NCBI RefSeq assembly: GCF_004138325.1
Contig: NZ_SBLB01000007.1
Coordinates: forward strand, 215,947 to 279,946
Source: Spirosoma sordidisoli
GTDB lineage: Bacteria > Bacteroidota > Bacteroidia > Cytophagales > Spirosomataceae
Length of the DNA stretch: 64,000 bases
Direction of reading: 5' to 3'
Shown here: positions 27,638 to 35,486 of the stretch, piece after piece
How positions within the stretch are numbered: position 1 is the stretch's first letter
Layout of the letters: the number at the start of each line of letters is the position of its first letter
The notes under the pieces: model-generated
Told to the model about the DNA's origin: nothing
The model's input: the letters and a program-made list of their open reading frames with translations, nothing else
The model's database searches: none
Made by a program: the position numbers and the translations under genes

Positions 27638-28201
27638 GTGAAAAAACTGTGTGGCATTGCCTTCGTTCTGGTCGTCATTGGGGTCGTGAGCGCCTGTAAA
27701 GAAGCGGAGCCGGGATTCTCGCCCGGCGCGGTCGATTCGCGGATTACCGGAACCTGGCGACTGGTCGAACGGCGCTTTCAGAAAGACTCGGCATTTTCGG
27801 TGCTTACCACCACGCCCCGGCAGCGACGCGACTCGGTGCTGGTGACGATCAACGGGCAGACCGTCCGGAAAGACACGGTTATCAATTATACCGACACCAT
27901 CTTTGTCCGGCGCGACACATCGTTCTATACCACCCGGCGTTACCCCGCCCTGCCGCCCCAGACGCTGACTTTCGACCCCGATGGAAAGGTGCTGGCCGAG
28001 GGGAGCGAGATGACGTATTTTTATCCGATCCGCTACTTTCGGGTCGACTCTACCTTCGAGGGGCTGGGCGTTAACCTGTACATCTATACCAATCGGGCCA
28101 ACGTGTCGTTTCGGCAGGGCGTGGCCTTTCAGCGCGACACGCTGACCTTGCTGCCCCGCTGCGACCAGCCCTGCTACCTCAAACTGACCCGCGTGCGGTA
28201 A
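27638..28201 (+). CDS. Putative lipoprotein of unknown function
   Basis: 187 residues starting with GTG. The lipoprotein signal is clear: MKKLCGIAFVLVVIGVVSAC, with Cys20 as the lipid-bearing residue. The mature part begins with a segment reminiscent of lipocalin-like domains (ITGTWRLVERRF) and is rich in beta strands and aromatic residues. No catalytic motif is visible. It probably sits in the outer membrane or periplasm. Convergent with thiL, with a 3-base gap and no terminator between them. Confidence 0.75.
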   Translation: MKKLCGIAFVLVVIGVVSACKEAEPGFSPGAVDSRITGTWRLVERRFQKDSAFSVLTTTPRQRRDSVLVTINGQTVRKDTVINYTDTIFVRRDTSFYTTRRYPALPPQTLTFDPDGKVLAEGSEMTYFYPIRYFRVDSTFEGLGVNLYIYTNRANVSFRQGVAFQRDTLTLLPRCDQPCYLKLTRVR

Positions 28202-28204
28202 CCG

Positions 28205-29230
28205 CTAAGCCGACTGGCCCCAGCCCTGCGCCCGGATGGGCGTCTGCTGACCGGCTTTGGTAGCCAGTACCACCTGGTTCGGGTCGGCGGTCAGGTACCC
28301 AATGGCCGTAATGCGCGCGTTGTTGGCCAGCTTGTCGAACTCCTGCGGCCGAACCGTAAACAACAGTTCGTAGTCTTCACCCCCGTTCAGAGCCGCCGTT
28401 ACCGGGCTGATCTTGAACTCGTCGGCAGCCAGGTGCGTCTGGTCATCGATGGGTAGGTTCTCATCAAAAAGTACGGCTCCCGTTCCTGACTGGCGGCAGA
28501 TGTGTAGTAGTTCAGAAGCCAGACCGGTCGAAATATCGATCATGGCCGTGGGGCGGATGCCGAGGTCGTTCAGTTCGTGAACAACGTCGGTGCGGGCATC
28601 GGGCCGCAGCTGCCGCTGTACCAGATAGGCGCGCTCTTCGGAAAGATTCGGCTGCATGTTGGGGTCGGCCAGAAACACCTGTTTTTCGCGTTCGAGGAGC
28701 TGCAGACCCAGATAAGCCGCGCCCAGGTCGCCGGTTACGCAGACGACATCGTTGGGCTGCGCCGTATGGCGGTAAGTGATTTTATCTTTGGCTACCTTGC
28801 CCAAAACCGACACCGACAGGATCAGGCCCGACCGCGAGGCTGTGGTGTCGCCCCCCACCAGATCGACGTTGTAGGCCGTACAGGCCGCCCGGATGCCTTC
28901 GTACAGTTCATCGACCGCTTCGACCGGGAACCGGCTGCTGAGGCCCACGCCGATGGTTAGCTGAAGAGGCAGGCCGTTCATGGCCGCAATATCCGATACG
29001 GCAAAGGTTACGGCTTTGTAGCCAAGGTGCTTGAGCGGTACGTAGGTCAGGTCGAAATGAATGCCTTCTACCAGCAGTTCGGTTGCCAGCAGCCCGTAGC
29101 TATCACCCCAGTCGAAAACGGCCGCATCGTCGCCAATGCCGCGTACGGTTTCGGGATGGGCCGGGGCCGGGGTTGCCTGTCGGATATGATCGATCAGCCC
29201 AACCTGGCCCAGTGTATTAAGATCCGTCAT
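28205..29230 (-). CDS. thiL: Thiamine-phosphate kinase
   Basis: 341 residues. ThiL phosphorylates thiamine monophosphate to the active diphosphate. AIR-synthase-like fold motifs: GIGDDAAVFDW near residue 31 (metal and nucleotide binding), VSDIAAMNG, LVGGDTTASR, and the C-terminal NGGEDYELLF. All are intact. No other thiamine genes lie in the window. The start at 29230 lies 19 bases beyond the terminator hairpin of the upstream lipoprotein gene, so its promoter must be inside or before that hairpin. Confidence 0.96.
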   Translation of the reverse strand: MTDLNTLGQVGLIDHIRQATPAPAHPETVRGIGDDAAVFDWGDSYGLLATELLVEGIHFDLTYVPLKHLGYKAVTFAVSDIAAMNGLPLQLTIGVGLSSRFPVEAVDELYEGIRAACTAYNVDLVGGDTTASRSGLILSVSVLGKVAKDKITYRHTAQPNDVVCVTGDLGAAYLGLQLLEREKQVFLADPNMQPNLSEERAYLVQRQLRPDARTDVVHELNDLGIRPTAMIDISTGLASELLHICRQSGTGAVLFDENLPIDDQTHLAADEFKISPVTAALNGGEDYELLFTVRPQEFDKLANNARITAIGYLTADPNQVVLATKAGQQTPIRAQGWGQSA

Positions 29231-29242
29231 GAGAAAAATAAA

Positions 29243-29280
29243 TAAAAAAAAGCCGTTCCGCTTGACCTACGGAACGGCTT
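29243..29280 (-). terminator. Terminator between the lipoprotein gene and thiL
   Basis: 11-bp perfect stem (29250-29260 with 29270-29280) followed on the minus strand by a long T-run. Confidence 0.9.
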
Positions 29281-29305
29281 AACGCACAAAATGGTTTGCG
29301 AATGC

Positions 29306-29752
29306 TTAGGGGTTCGACAGCGTATAGGTGTTGGTCGAACCACCGGTTTTCTGACTGGTCGTAGTCCGCGTCAGCGTAACGCTGTTGTCGTTCAGGTTAC
29401 TGATTTTGAATTCAATGGTACCATTGGTACCGGTCGGGGCAGGGGTTAGGGTAGTCAGTACAAGGCGATCATCAGCGGGCACAGAATACTGGCCGGTAAA
29501 CGTATTGCCATCGAACTCGGTGTAGGTAACGGTAGGCGCTTTACTCAAGTCAAGCCGGTATCTGGCATAATCGCGGACGTTGGCCGTGCCGCCTTTGGTG
29601 TATACAGTTGCCGTATTCTCATCGACCTTCTGGGCGGTCCAGACTTTGGCAATACGCTCGGAAACCGGAGCTACTTTCTTGCCACCACAGCCTGTTAACA
29701 GACCCAGCAGGGTTAATGCCGAGAAAAAAGCAAGTACAGTATTCTTTTTCAT
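29306..29752 (-). CDS. Small putative lipoprotein, lipocalin-like
   Basis: 148 residues from the ATG at 29752. The upstream ATG at 29776 is rejected because MKKNTVLAFFSALTLLGLL followed by TGC is a standard lipoprotein signal. The mature protein starts at the Cys near residue 22 and is beta-rich and full of Thr. It has the IAKVWTAQKV start often seen in lipocalin-like Bacteroidota lipoproteins. Function unknown; probably an outer-membrane or periplasmic lipoprotein. Followed by a strong terminator. A promoter-like pair lies upstream. Confidence 0.8.
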   Translation of the reverse strand: MKKNTVLAFFSALTLLGLLTGCGGKKVAPVSERIAKVWTAQKVDENTATVYTKGGTANVRDYARYRLDLSKAPTVTYTEFDGNTFTGQYSVPADDRLVLTTLTPAPTGTNGTIEFKISNLNDNSVTLTRTTTSQKTGGSTNTYTLSNP

Positions 29753-29783
29753 AGTGATGATTAACGTAGGAATCACAATTGGC

Positions 29784-29816
29784 TAAAGTTACGCTAATTT
29801 TGTTTTCACGTGCAAA
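29784..29816 (-). promoter_or_regulatory. Candidate promoter of the lipoprotein gene
   Basis: On the minus strand, TTTG (29813-29816) and TAACTTTA (29784-29791, one mismatch to TAnnTTTG) are separated by 21 bases, and the start codon is 32 bases further on. Confidence 0.5.
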
Positions 29817-29856
29817 AACTGTGCTCAATTATTACTCTGTTTGACTATACGGATAC

Positions 29857-30108
29857 ATGACCACTGAAAACCGGGCCGGGCTACCGGTATTCAGCCGCTC
29901 ACAGCTGGCCCTGCGCAACGGACAGGACCGTCCTGAAATCTGGTGCGCCTACAACGGACTGATCTACGATGTGTCGGCATCGAGGCTGTGGCGCAACGGA
30001 AAACATTACGAACACTGGGCGGGTCAGGACCTCTCGGCCGAACTGGCCGACGCCCCCCATGCCGAGTGGGTCTTTGATCGTTTCCCGATAATCGGAGCGC
30101 TTGCTTGA
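29857..30108 (+). CDS. Cytochrome b5-like heme-binding protein
   Basis: 83 residues. It matches the short bacterial cytochrome b5-like family: YNGLIYDVSASRLWRNGKHY, EHWAGQDLSAELADAPHAEW, and a closing FPIIGAL. His residues in GKHYEH and DAPHAEW are the likely heme ligands. No signal peptide, so a cytoplasmic heme protein is expected. Partner and electron-transfer role unknown. Followed after 88 bases by the BadF-type kinase gene. Confidence 0.85.
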   Translation: MTTENRAGLPVFSRSQLALRNGQDRPEIWCAYNGLIYDVSASRLWRNGKHYEHWAGQDLSAELADAPHAEWVFDRFPIIGALA

Positions 30109-30196
30109 CGACTCATTCGATTTAGCAGACCGCTCATGTGGCCCCCGAAAACAGTTTTTCAACAACGGTGGCCCGTACCTGAAACCATTTACTACC

Positions 30197-31048
30197 TTGA
30201 TTACACTGATTGCAGATAGCGGAGCGACCAAGACCGACTGGCGGCTGGTCAGCGCCGACGGCCAGAGCCGCTCATTACCGACCGACGGCATTAGCCCGTA
30301 TTACCAGTCCACCGAGCAGATTACCGACACCCTCCGTGCCCAGCTGCTGCCCCAGCTCGATGATGTCGTGGTAAACCGGATCTATTTTTACGGAACAGGC
30401 TGCATCAGTCCGGCGGTCAACCAGCGCGTTGCTGATGCGCTGCGGGCCGCCCTGCCGGCGCTCAATACCGTAGACGTTAACAGCGACATGCTGGGCGCGG
30501 CTCGCGGAGCCTCGGGCCACGAGCCGGGTATTGTCTGCATTCTGGGTACCGGCTCGAATGCCTGCTGCTACGACGGGCAGGATATAACCCACGGTATTCA
30601 GTCGCTGGGATTCTGGCTGGGCGACGAGGGGAGCGGTGGATACCTGGGCAAAACCCTTGTCCGGGAGGTTTTTCAGGAGCAACTGCCTGCTGAACTGCGC
30701 GACGCGTTTCAGGCCCGCTACGCCCTGGATCGGGCCACCCTGCTCGAAAACGCCTATCGAAAGCCGTACCCGAACCGGTATTTTGCGGGCTTTACTCCGT
30801 TCCTGTCCGAAAACATCGCGCATCCACATATCGTTGGTCTGGTGACCGATGCGTTCAGGCTGTTTCTGACAACCTATGTTCGGCGGTTTCCGGAGGCTGA
30901 TCAGTGGCCCGTACACTTTGTGGGGTCCATAGCGCACTACTTTGCCGGGCCGTTGCAGGAAGCTGTCGGGCAAACCGGTCTGACGATGGGACGAATACTG
31001 AAAGCACCCGCCGAACGGCTTGTCGAGTACCATCAAAAGGCGGTGTGA
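30197..31048 (+). CDS. BadF/BadG/BcrA/BcrD-type ATPase, N-acetylglucosamine kinase-like
   Basis: 283 residues if started at the TTG at 30197, which gives the family's usual opening (LIADSGATKTDW at residues 4-15). There is no in-frame ATG upstream, and the frame runs back to 30101 without family similarity. ASKHA-fold phosphate loops are present: DSGATKTDW, GTGSNACCYDG, and GDEGSGGYLGK. Short members of this family in Bacteroidota are annotated as GlcNAc kinase-like, so salvage of amino sugars from cell-wall turnover is plausible. The start codon is inferred. Confidence 0.85.
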   Translation: MITLIADSGATKTDWRLVSADGQSRSLPTDGISPYYQSTEQITDTLRAQLLPQLDDVVVNRIYFYGTGCISPAVNQRVADALRAALPALNTVDVNSDMLGAARGASGHEPGIVCILGTGSNACCYDGQDITHGIQSLGFWLGDEGSGGYLGKTLVREVFQEQLPAELRDAFQARYALDRATLLENAYRKPYPNRYFAGFTPFLSENIAHPHIVGLVTDAFRLFLTTYVRRFPEADQWPVHFVGSIAHYFAGPLQEAVGQTGLTMGRILKAPAERLVEYHQKAV

Positions 31049-31050
31049 CG

Positions 31051-31058
31051 TACCTTTG
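31051..31058 (+). promoter_or_regulatory. Candidate -7 element for the ferredoxin reductase gene
   Basis: TACCTTTG is an exact TAnnTTTG match. It lies 99 bases before the ATG at 31158. The leader would hold a 10-bp hairpin (31093-31102 with 31109-31118). Confidence 0.5.
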
Positions 31059-31157
31059 TGGAATGAAGTTGACACACGGACGCGTCTGGACAGCTCAAAG
31101 CCGGCGCTGGCTTTGAGCAGGCGGGTTGACGGGTGTTCATGAACAACCTGAATACGA

Positions 31158-32228
31158 ATGGCAGCACGATATTTTTTGAAAGTTAAAGAGGTCATCCGGG
31201 AAACCCCCGACGCCGTAACCCTTACCTTCTGGCATCCCATCAACGAAGAGGTTCGCTACCAGCCGGGCCAGTTTCTGACGTTTTTGCTGACGGTCAACGG
31301 TCAGAAGGTACGCCGGTCGTACTCGATGGCTTCCTCGCCCCATGTCGATGTGTCGCTGGCGGTGTCGGTTAAGCGGGTACCGGGTGGGCTGGTTTCCAAC
31401 TACCTCTGCGACCGCATCCGCCCCGGCGATGTGCTCGAAACGCTGGAGCCGATGGGTACGTTTGTGCCGAAGCTCGACGCGCAAAACCGCCGGACCCTGA
31501 TCCTGATCGGCGCTGGCAGTGGGATTACCCCCCTGTTTTCGATGGCCAAGTCTACGCTGCACGTGGAGCCCAACACCCGCGTCTGGCTGATCTACGGGAA
31601 CCGAAACCAGTCGTCGATCATCTACAAAAGTCATCTGGACGCTATGGAGCAGGCCTATGGCTCGTCGCGTTTTCAGGTAACCCACGTACTGAGCCAGCCC
31701 GACTACGGCTGGAGCGGGGCCGAAGGCCGACTCAACCAGCACATGCTGACCCGCCTGCTGGAGCAGCTACCCGCGGCTGACCGGCAAAACGCGAGTGTGT
31801 ACCTCTGCGGTCCGGATGGGATGATGGCCGAAGCCCGTTCGGCGCTGGCCCTGGTTGGCGTGTCGACCGATCGGGTACATAAAGAAAGCTACATCAGTGC
31901 GCCCGTACCGGCGGGTGACGTGGTCGAGGAGCCGCTCACCGCCGGCGACGAAGGCTCGCCCGAGGTAACGGTTCTGTACGAAGGCAGCGAATACAAGTTT
32001 GCCGTAGCGCCCCACCAGACCATTCTGGAAGCGGCTCTGGAGCTGGATATCGATCTGCCGTATTCATGTCAGGCGGGTATGTGTACGGCCTGTCTGGGTC
32101 GTTGCACGTCGGGTAAGGTAAAGCTCGACGAAGAAGACGGCCTGTCTGAGTCGGAACTCAAGGCGGGATACGTACTGACGTGCGTGGCTCACCCCGTTGG
32201 CCGCGATGTCGTTATCGAAATCGAGTAA
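31158..32228 (+). CDS. Ferredoxin-NADP reductase with C-terminal 2Fe-2S domain (PaaE-like)
   Basis: 356 residues in three domains. FAD-binding barrel (about 1-100) with RRSYSMASSP. NAD(P)-binding domain (about 110-235) with LIGAGSGITPLFSM and LCGPDGMM. Plant-type ferredoxin domain (about 270-356) with four cysteines: CQAGMCTACLGRC and a later VLTCVAHP. This order is that of PaaE/HmpX-type oxidoreductases, which pass electrons from NAD(P)H via FAD and a 2Fe-2S cluster to an oxygenase or other acceptor. No partner oxygenase is adjacent. Single gene with a strong terminator. Confidence 0.95.
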   Translation: MAARYFLKVKEVIRETPDAVTLTFWHPINEEVRYQPGQFLTFLLTVNGQKVRRSYSMASSPHVDVSLAVSVKRVPGGLVSNYLCDRIRPGDVLETLEPMGTFVPKLDAQNRRTLILIGAGSGITPLFSMAKSTLHVEPNTRVWLIYGNRNQSSIIYKSHLDAMEQAYGSSRFQVTHVLSQPDYGWSGAEGRLNQHMLTRLLEQLPAADRQNASVYLCGPDGMMAEARSALALVGVSTDRVHKESYISAPVPAGDVVEEPLTAGDEGSPEVTVLYEGSEYKFAVAPHQTILEAALELDIDLPYSCQAGMCTACLGRCTSGKVKLDEEDGLSESELKAGYVLTCVAHPVGRDVVIEIE

Positions 32229-32261
32229 TCGTCGGGGCGTACTCTGCTGTGAAGCCGATAC

Positions 32262-32318
32262 AAAAGCGTCTCTGCGCGTAGTACCTCAACGAGGGACTGC
32301 GAACAGAGACGCTTTTTT
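32262..32318 (+). terminator. Intrinsic terminator of the ferredoxin reductase gene
   Basis: 13-bp perfect stem (32262-32274 with 32304-32316) followed by T residues. The loop is 29 bases, longer than usual. Confidence 0.8.
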
Positions 32319-32417
32319 GTAATTAGAGCTTTTGTTTTACGGATTAGGGTCGCGCTGTTGGAAGCCGGTTTCAGGTGAGGTCTTTCTTGGTTGTTGGCGG
32401 AATCTTTGTTGCCTTTA

Positions 32418-32501
32418 CCACTGTCAGGGTCTGCGACCACTGACAGGGTGTGGGCGCTTCACCCCTGACAGTGGTCGCAGACCCTGACAGTGGGTGAAGC
32501 G
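32418..32501. repeat. Intergenic element with two alternative inverted repeats
   Basis: Left arm 32418-32448 and right arm 32463-32493 form a stem of about 31 bp with one mismatch. A second inverted repeat, CGCTTCACCC (32455-32464) with GGGTGAAGCG (32492-32501), overlaps the first and excludes it. The left arm also contains an 11-base direct repeat with one mismatch. It looks like a REP-type repeat unit or an RNA switch. Confidence 0.65.
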
Positions 32502-32669
32502 TCTAATGGGAAATGGGGCAATCGTCAACGTATATAGTCAACAAAAAACGCTCAGTATTTCTACACTAGTTCGTAATCGTAGCCCACTGCCCGGGTCACA
32601 CTGGCCTGTTTCCTTACGCGTTGTCCAACTTTAAAATGTGGTGAAAATTGAAGAAACGATCTATAAGAA

Positions 32670-34970
32670 CTAACGCGGAGTTCGTGATTTTTTAACCCGA
32701 GTCGGCCGAATGTTTCTTAGGTCATATTCTTTTTCTATCATATACTCTTCTGGCGCTGCCGCTGGCTTCGGTGCTACCCCTGGGGGGCGCGGAGTAGCTT
32801 CGGGTCGCGCAGGGGCCAGGGCACGGGCCGGTGGGGTCGGCGCATCGATCGGGTCGGGTCGGGCGGCACGCGGTGGCAGTGGCACGCGCGGAGCACGGGC
32901 TGGCCGGGCCGTACCCCGCAGCGGGCGTACCCCTGCCGCGGCCGGAGGTACGGGAGGAGTGAGTCTGCCGACGGCGTCGCCATGCCGAACCAGCTGGTCG
33001 GATAACAGGTCAATTTGCCGCTCCAGCTGCTGCGCCTGTTTCTCCAGCTTTTCCAGTGGCTGTTTGAGTTCTTCCTGATGGCTGCTGGCTTGCTCAAACT
33101 GCTGGCTAAGCTGGTCCATGGTCGATTCCAGCTTCTTGATCTCCGGCTCCAGCGCGGCCAGTTGCTTTTCAACATCCGCCTGACTGAACTTCTGTTTGCT
33201 GTCGTTGTATAACAGTTGCCGATGCTTTTCAAGCAGGGCCTGCCGCTGCTCCATGAGTTTGTCTTTCTTCCACTGCAATACCTCGCTGCTGCGCTCGGCT
33301 TCTTCGACCGGGAACCGTAATTTTTCCATCTGGAGATGCAGCGCCTGCATCTGACGCGCGTGCTGGGCCATCAGCTGGCTCAAGCTGTCCATCTGACGCT
33401 GGTTTTGCTGGATGAACGCTTGATCTGTATTGATTTTGCGGCTTATTGAGATTGAAGTTTTCAAGCCATTGATAATAGTGTCCTGCCTAACCATAATCTC
33501 ATTCACGGCGAGGTCTTTCATCTGATCGAGGCTATCCAGCAAAGCACTAAATAAGCGATCAGTGCTTTTGATCCAGCCCGTTGATGTCAAAACAGAATCC
33601 GTTAAGTGTATATTGACTAGATCAGGGTTGGATGGCTCATAGGGAGTTTGAGCGCTGGCCAGAAAGTTCTGATCATTGCTATTATTATTTTCGATGATGG
33701 TCAGCAGTATGTCGCGGTCGGGTTGTTTTACGTCGTCGAGGTTGAGCTGGCCGGCCATGACCAGGTCGAGCTGGCGCTGGAGCTGCGCTACCCGTTTGGC
33801 CGGGAGTTTCTGCCCTTTCCAGACAATGTAGCTGATCTTCTGGTTGTCAGTCATGCCGTATTCGGTACCGTTGTCGGCTTTGTGGCGACGGCTGGTTTTG
33901 GCCTGAGCCGCTTTGGGTTTGGGCTTCTGTGGCTGTTGCTGAACCGCGTAGACCGATGCACTGACCAGCAGCAGCGTGGCCAGCGTCAGCCCCGCCAGGC
34001 TCCCATTCGACACCATAGGCCGCGTCGGAACGCCCAGCACCCGCCGAACCCGGTGCAGCAGATGTTGCCGCTTGCTGGCAAAGGCCATCGCCAGGGTAGG
34101 GGTGGCCAGCTGCGTGAGCCGAAGTTCTTCGACGCGGGCCAGCGCCTGAGCCAGTACCCGTCCGTTGCCGCCAACGGCTTCTACCGCCAGATCATCGCAG
34201 CAGTGTTCACGCTCTTCGCGTATCCGGGCCGACAGCCACCACAAGGCGGGGTGGAAGAAATACAGTACCTCAACCACCGACTGCACCAGATTGACCGCGT
34301 AATCGTGACGCTTGACATGTGCCAGTTCATGCGCCAGCACCGCTTCGACCTCCTGGACCGACAGGCTCGTGGCGAGGCTGACGGGCAGCAACAGCACCGG
34401 CTTCAGTACGCCCACCACCATCGGTACCGTTACCCGGGCCGACTCGCGCACCTGAATAACCGCCCCGATCTGCATGAATGCCCGTAACGACTGGGTCAGC
34501 TCAACGACCTGGCTGGACATGGGGCGGGTGGCCGTCCGGCTCAGGCGTTGCAGGTAGAGCCAGCCGCCAGCCAGCCGTACCGCAAAAATGGCTACGCCAA
34601 TCAGGTAAGCCAGCACGAACTGACTCAGGTGAGCGTCCAGGAACTGCTGCATCTGCTGATGCCAGGGCAGTGTTTGGGTAGCCGTCTGCCAGCGGACCGA
34701 CAGCGCCGGACTGGCGTAGGCAGGGCGGAGGACCGCTGTGGCAGGAGCTGCGGGTGTGTAATACCACCAGAACGTAACTGCCGAGGCCAGCAGCTGGGTC
34801 AGCAGGGTGAGCACGGCCACGCGATACCGCAGCACGCTCGATCGGTTACGCAGCCCGTGTAAAACCAGCGCAGCAGGAAGTACCAGCGCAAACCCCTGCC
34901 AGATAGCATGGAGCAGGGTCCAGCCCAGAGCGTCGGTTGTGGGATTGTTGAGCCAATCAGTTGTGTTCAT
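32670..34970 (-). CDS. M56 family metallopeptidase (BlaR1-like), coiled-coil C-terminus
   Basis: 766 residues. About four N-terminal membrane helices surround the zinc protease domain, whose HELAH motif is at residues 214-218, followed by EEREHCCDD (third ligand region). A last membrane helix is near residues 325-345 (LAGLTLATLLLVSASVYAV). Beyond it lie over 400 residues, presumably periplasmic: Gln- and Leu-rich coiled coil (about 490-670), then a Pro/Arg/Ala-rich stretch (about 675-745). The penicillin-binding sensor domain of true BlaR1 is absent. It overlaps the BlaI-type repressor gene by 14 bases and probably cleaves or inactivates that repressor on an envelope signal. Confidence 0.9.
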   Translation of the reverse strand: MNTTDWLNNPTTDALGWTLLHAIWQGFALVLPAALVLHGLRNRSSVLRYRVAVLTLLTQLLASAVTFWWYYTPAAPATAVLRPAYASPALSVRWQTATQTLPWHQQMQQFLDAHLSQFVLAYLIGVAIFAVRLAGGWLYLQRLSRTATRPMSSQVVELTQSLRAFMQIGAVIQVRESARVTVPMVVGVLKPVLLLPVSLATSLSVQEVEAVLAHELAHVKRHDYAVNLVQSVVEVLYFFHPALWWLSARIREEREHCCDDLAVEAVGGNGRVLAQALARVEELRLTQLATPTLAMAFASKRQHLLHRVRRVLGVPTRPMVSNGSLAGLTLATLLLVSASVYAVQQQPQKPKPKAAQAKTSRRHKADNGTEYGMTDNQKISYIVWKGQKLPAKRVAQLQRQLDLVMAGQLNLDDVKQPDRDILLTIIENNNSNDQNFLASAQTPYEPSNPDLVNIHLTDSVLTSTGWIKSTDRLFSALLDSLDQMKDLAVNEIMVRQDTIINGLKTSISISRKINTDQAFIQQNQRQMDSLSQLMAQHARQMQALHLQMEKLRFPVEEAERSSEVLQWKKDKLMEQRQALLEKHRQLLYNDSKQKFSQADVEKQLAALEPEIKKLESTMDQLSQQFEQASSHQEELKQPLEKLEKQAQQLERQIDLLSDQLVRHGDAVGRLTPPVPPAAAGVRPLRGTARPARAPRVPLPPRAARPDPIDAPTPPARALAPARPEATPRPPGVAPKPAAAPEEYMIEKEYDLRNIRPTRVKKSRTPR

Positions 34971-35328
34971 TATTCAACTGGTTTAGGAGTTGCTTGATTT
35001 CTTCGAGTTCCTGTTGGGAGGCCTTGTGCTGGCCCAGTACCTGCATCACCAGTTTAGACGCCGATCCTTTAAAGGCGGTTTCGACAAACCGGTCAACCAG
35101 CCCCCGCTGCGTGTCTTCTTCGCTGACGGCGGCTGTATAGGTGTGCGATTTACTCTCGGCGTCGCGGCTGAGCAGCCCTTTTTCATGCATGATCTGCATG
35201 AGCTTGAGCGCCGTTGTGTAGCCAATATCGCGGCTTTGACTCAGGCTTTCGTGTACCTGGCGTACGGTGCTGGGGCCGTTGGCCCAGAGCACGTGCAGGA
35301 TTTCCAGTTCGGCGTCGGTTGGCTTCAT
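34957..35328 (-). CDS. BlaI/MecI/CopY family repressor
   Basis: 123 residues from the ATG at 35328. Longer starts at 35361 and 35385 would lie inside the promoter and operators. Winged-helix domain: MKPTDAELEILHVLW, STVRQVHESL, DIGYTTALKLMQIMHEKGLL, and then a wing with SHTYTA. The C-terminal helices (about 85-120) would dimerise. Together with the M56 protease encoded just downstream it forms a derepression switch of the kind known from BlaI-BlaR1. Its own promoter carries two perfect dyads, so autorepression is expected. Confidence 0.95.
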   Translation of the reverse strand: MKPTDAELEILHVLWANGPSTVRQVHESLSQSRDIGYTTALKLMQIMHEKGLLSRDAESKSHTYTAAVSEEDTQRGLVDRFVETAFKGSASKLVMQVLGQHKASQQELEEIKQLLNQLNNEHN

Positions 35329-35336
35329 CAGACGAT

Positions 35337-35354
35337 CTACGAAATTGTTCGTAG
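35337..35354 (-). promoter_or_regulatory. BlaI-type operator 1
   Basis: Perfect dyad CTACGAA-N4-TTCGTAG between the -7 element and the start codon of the repressor gene, over the expected transcription start. Confidence 0.8.
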
Positions 35355-35385
35355 CAAACATATACGAATGATTTCGTAGATGCAA
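35355..35385 (-). promoter_or_regulatory. Promoter of the blaI-M56 operon
   Basis: On the minus strand, TTG (35383-35385) is followed after 20 bases by TATGTTTG (35355-35362), an exact TAnnTTTG element. The -7 box fills the gap between the two operators exactly. Confidence 0.8.
35363..35378 (-). promoter_or_regulatory. BlaI-type operator 2
   Basis: Perfect dyad TACGAA-N4-TTCGTA lying between the -33 and -7 elements. Its centre is 25 bp from that of operator 1. Confidence 0.8.
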
Positions 35386-35486
35386 GTGAGCTGAACAAAA
35401 AATAGCAACAAAGCATTGTTAATTTATCTTAACGACCCCTTAGCTACCCCAAACTGGTTGCCAGATCAGGTTGTTTATTCGATGCA

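Larger units (their letters stand above)
32229..32669. other. 441-base intergenic region
   Basis: No credible gene. It holds a terminator for the reductase gene (32262-32318) and a complex inverted-repeat element (32418-32501), then an AT-rich stretch down to the M56 gene end. Short open frames here lack start context and protein-like composition. Confidence 0.7.

Noticed and set aside
32189-32440. Minus-strand frame of 83 codons in the intergenic region
   Set aside because: It runs through the reductase terminator, has a low-complexity composition and no promoter.
35329-35385. Longer N-terminus for the BlaI-type repressor (starts at 35361 or 35385)
   Set aside because: These starts fall in the -7 box and operators, and family members begin at MKPTDAELEIL.
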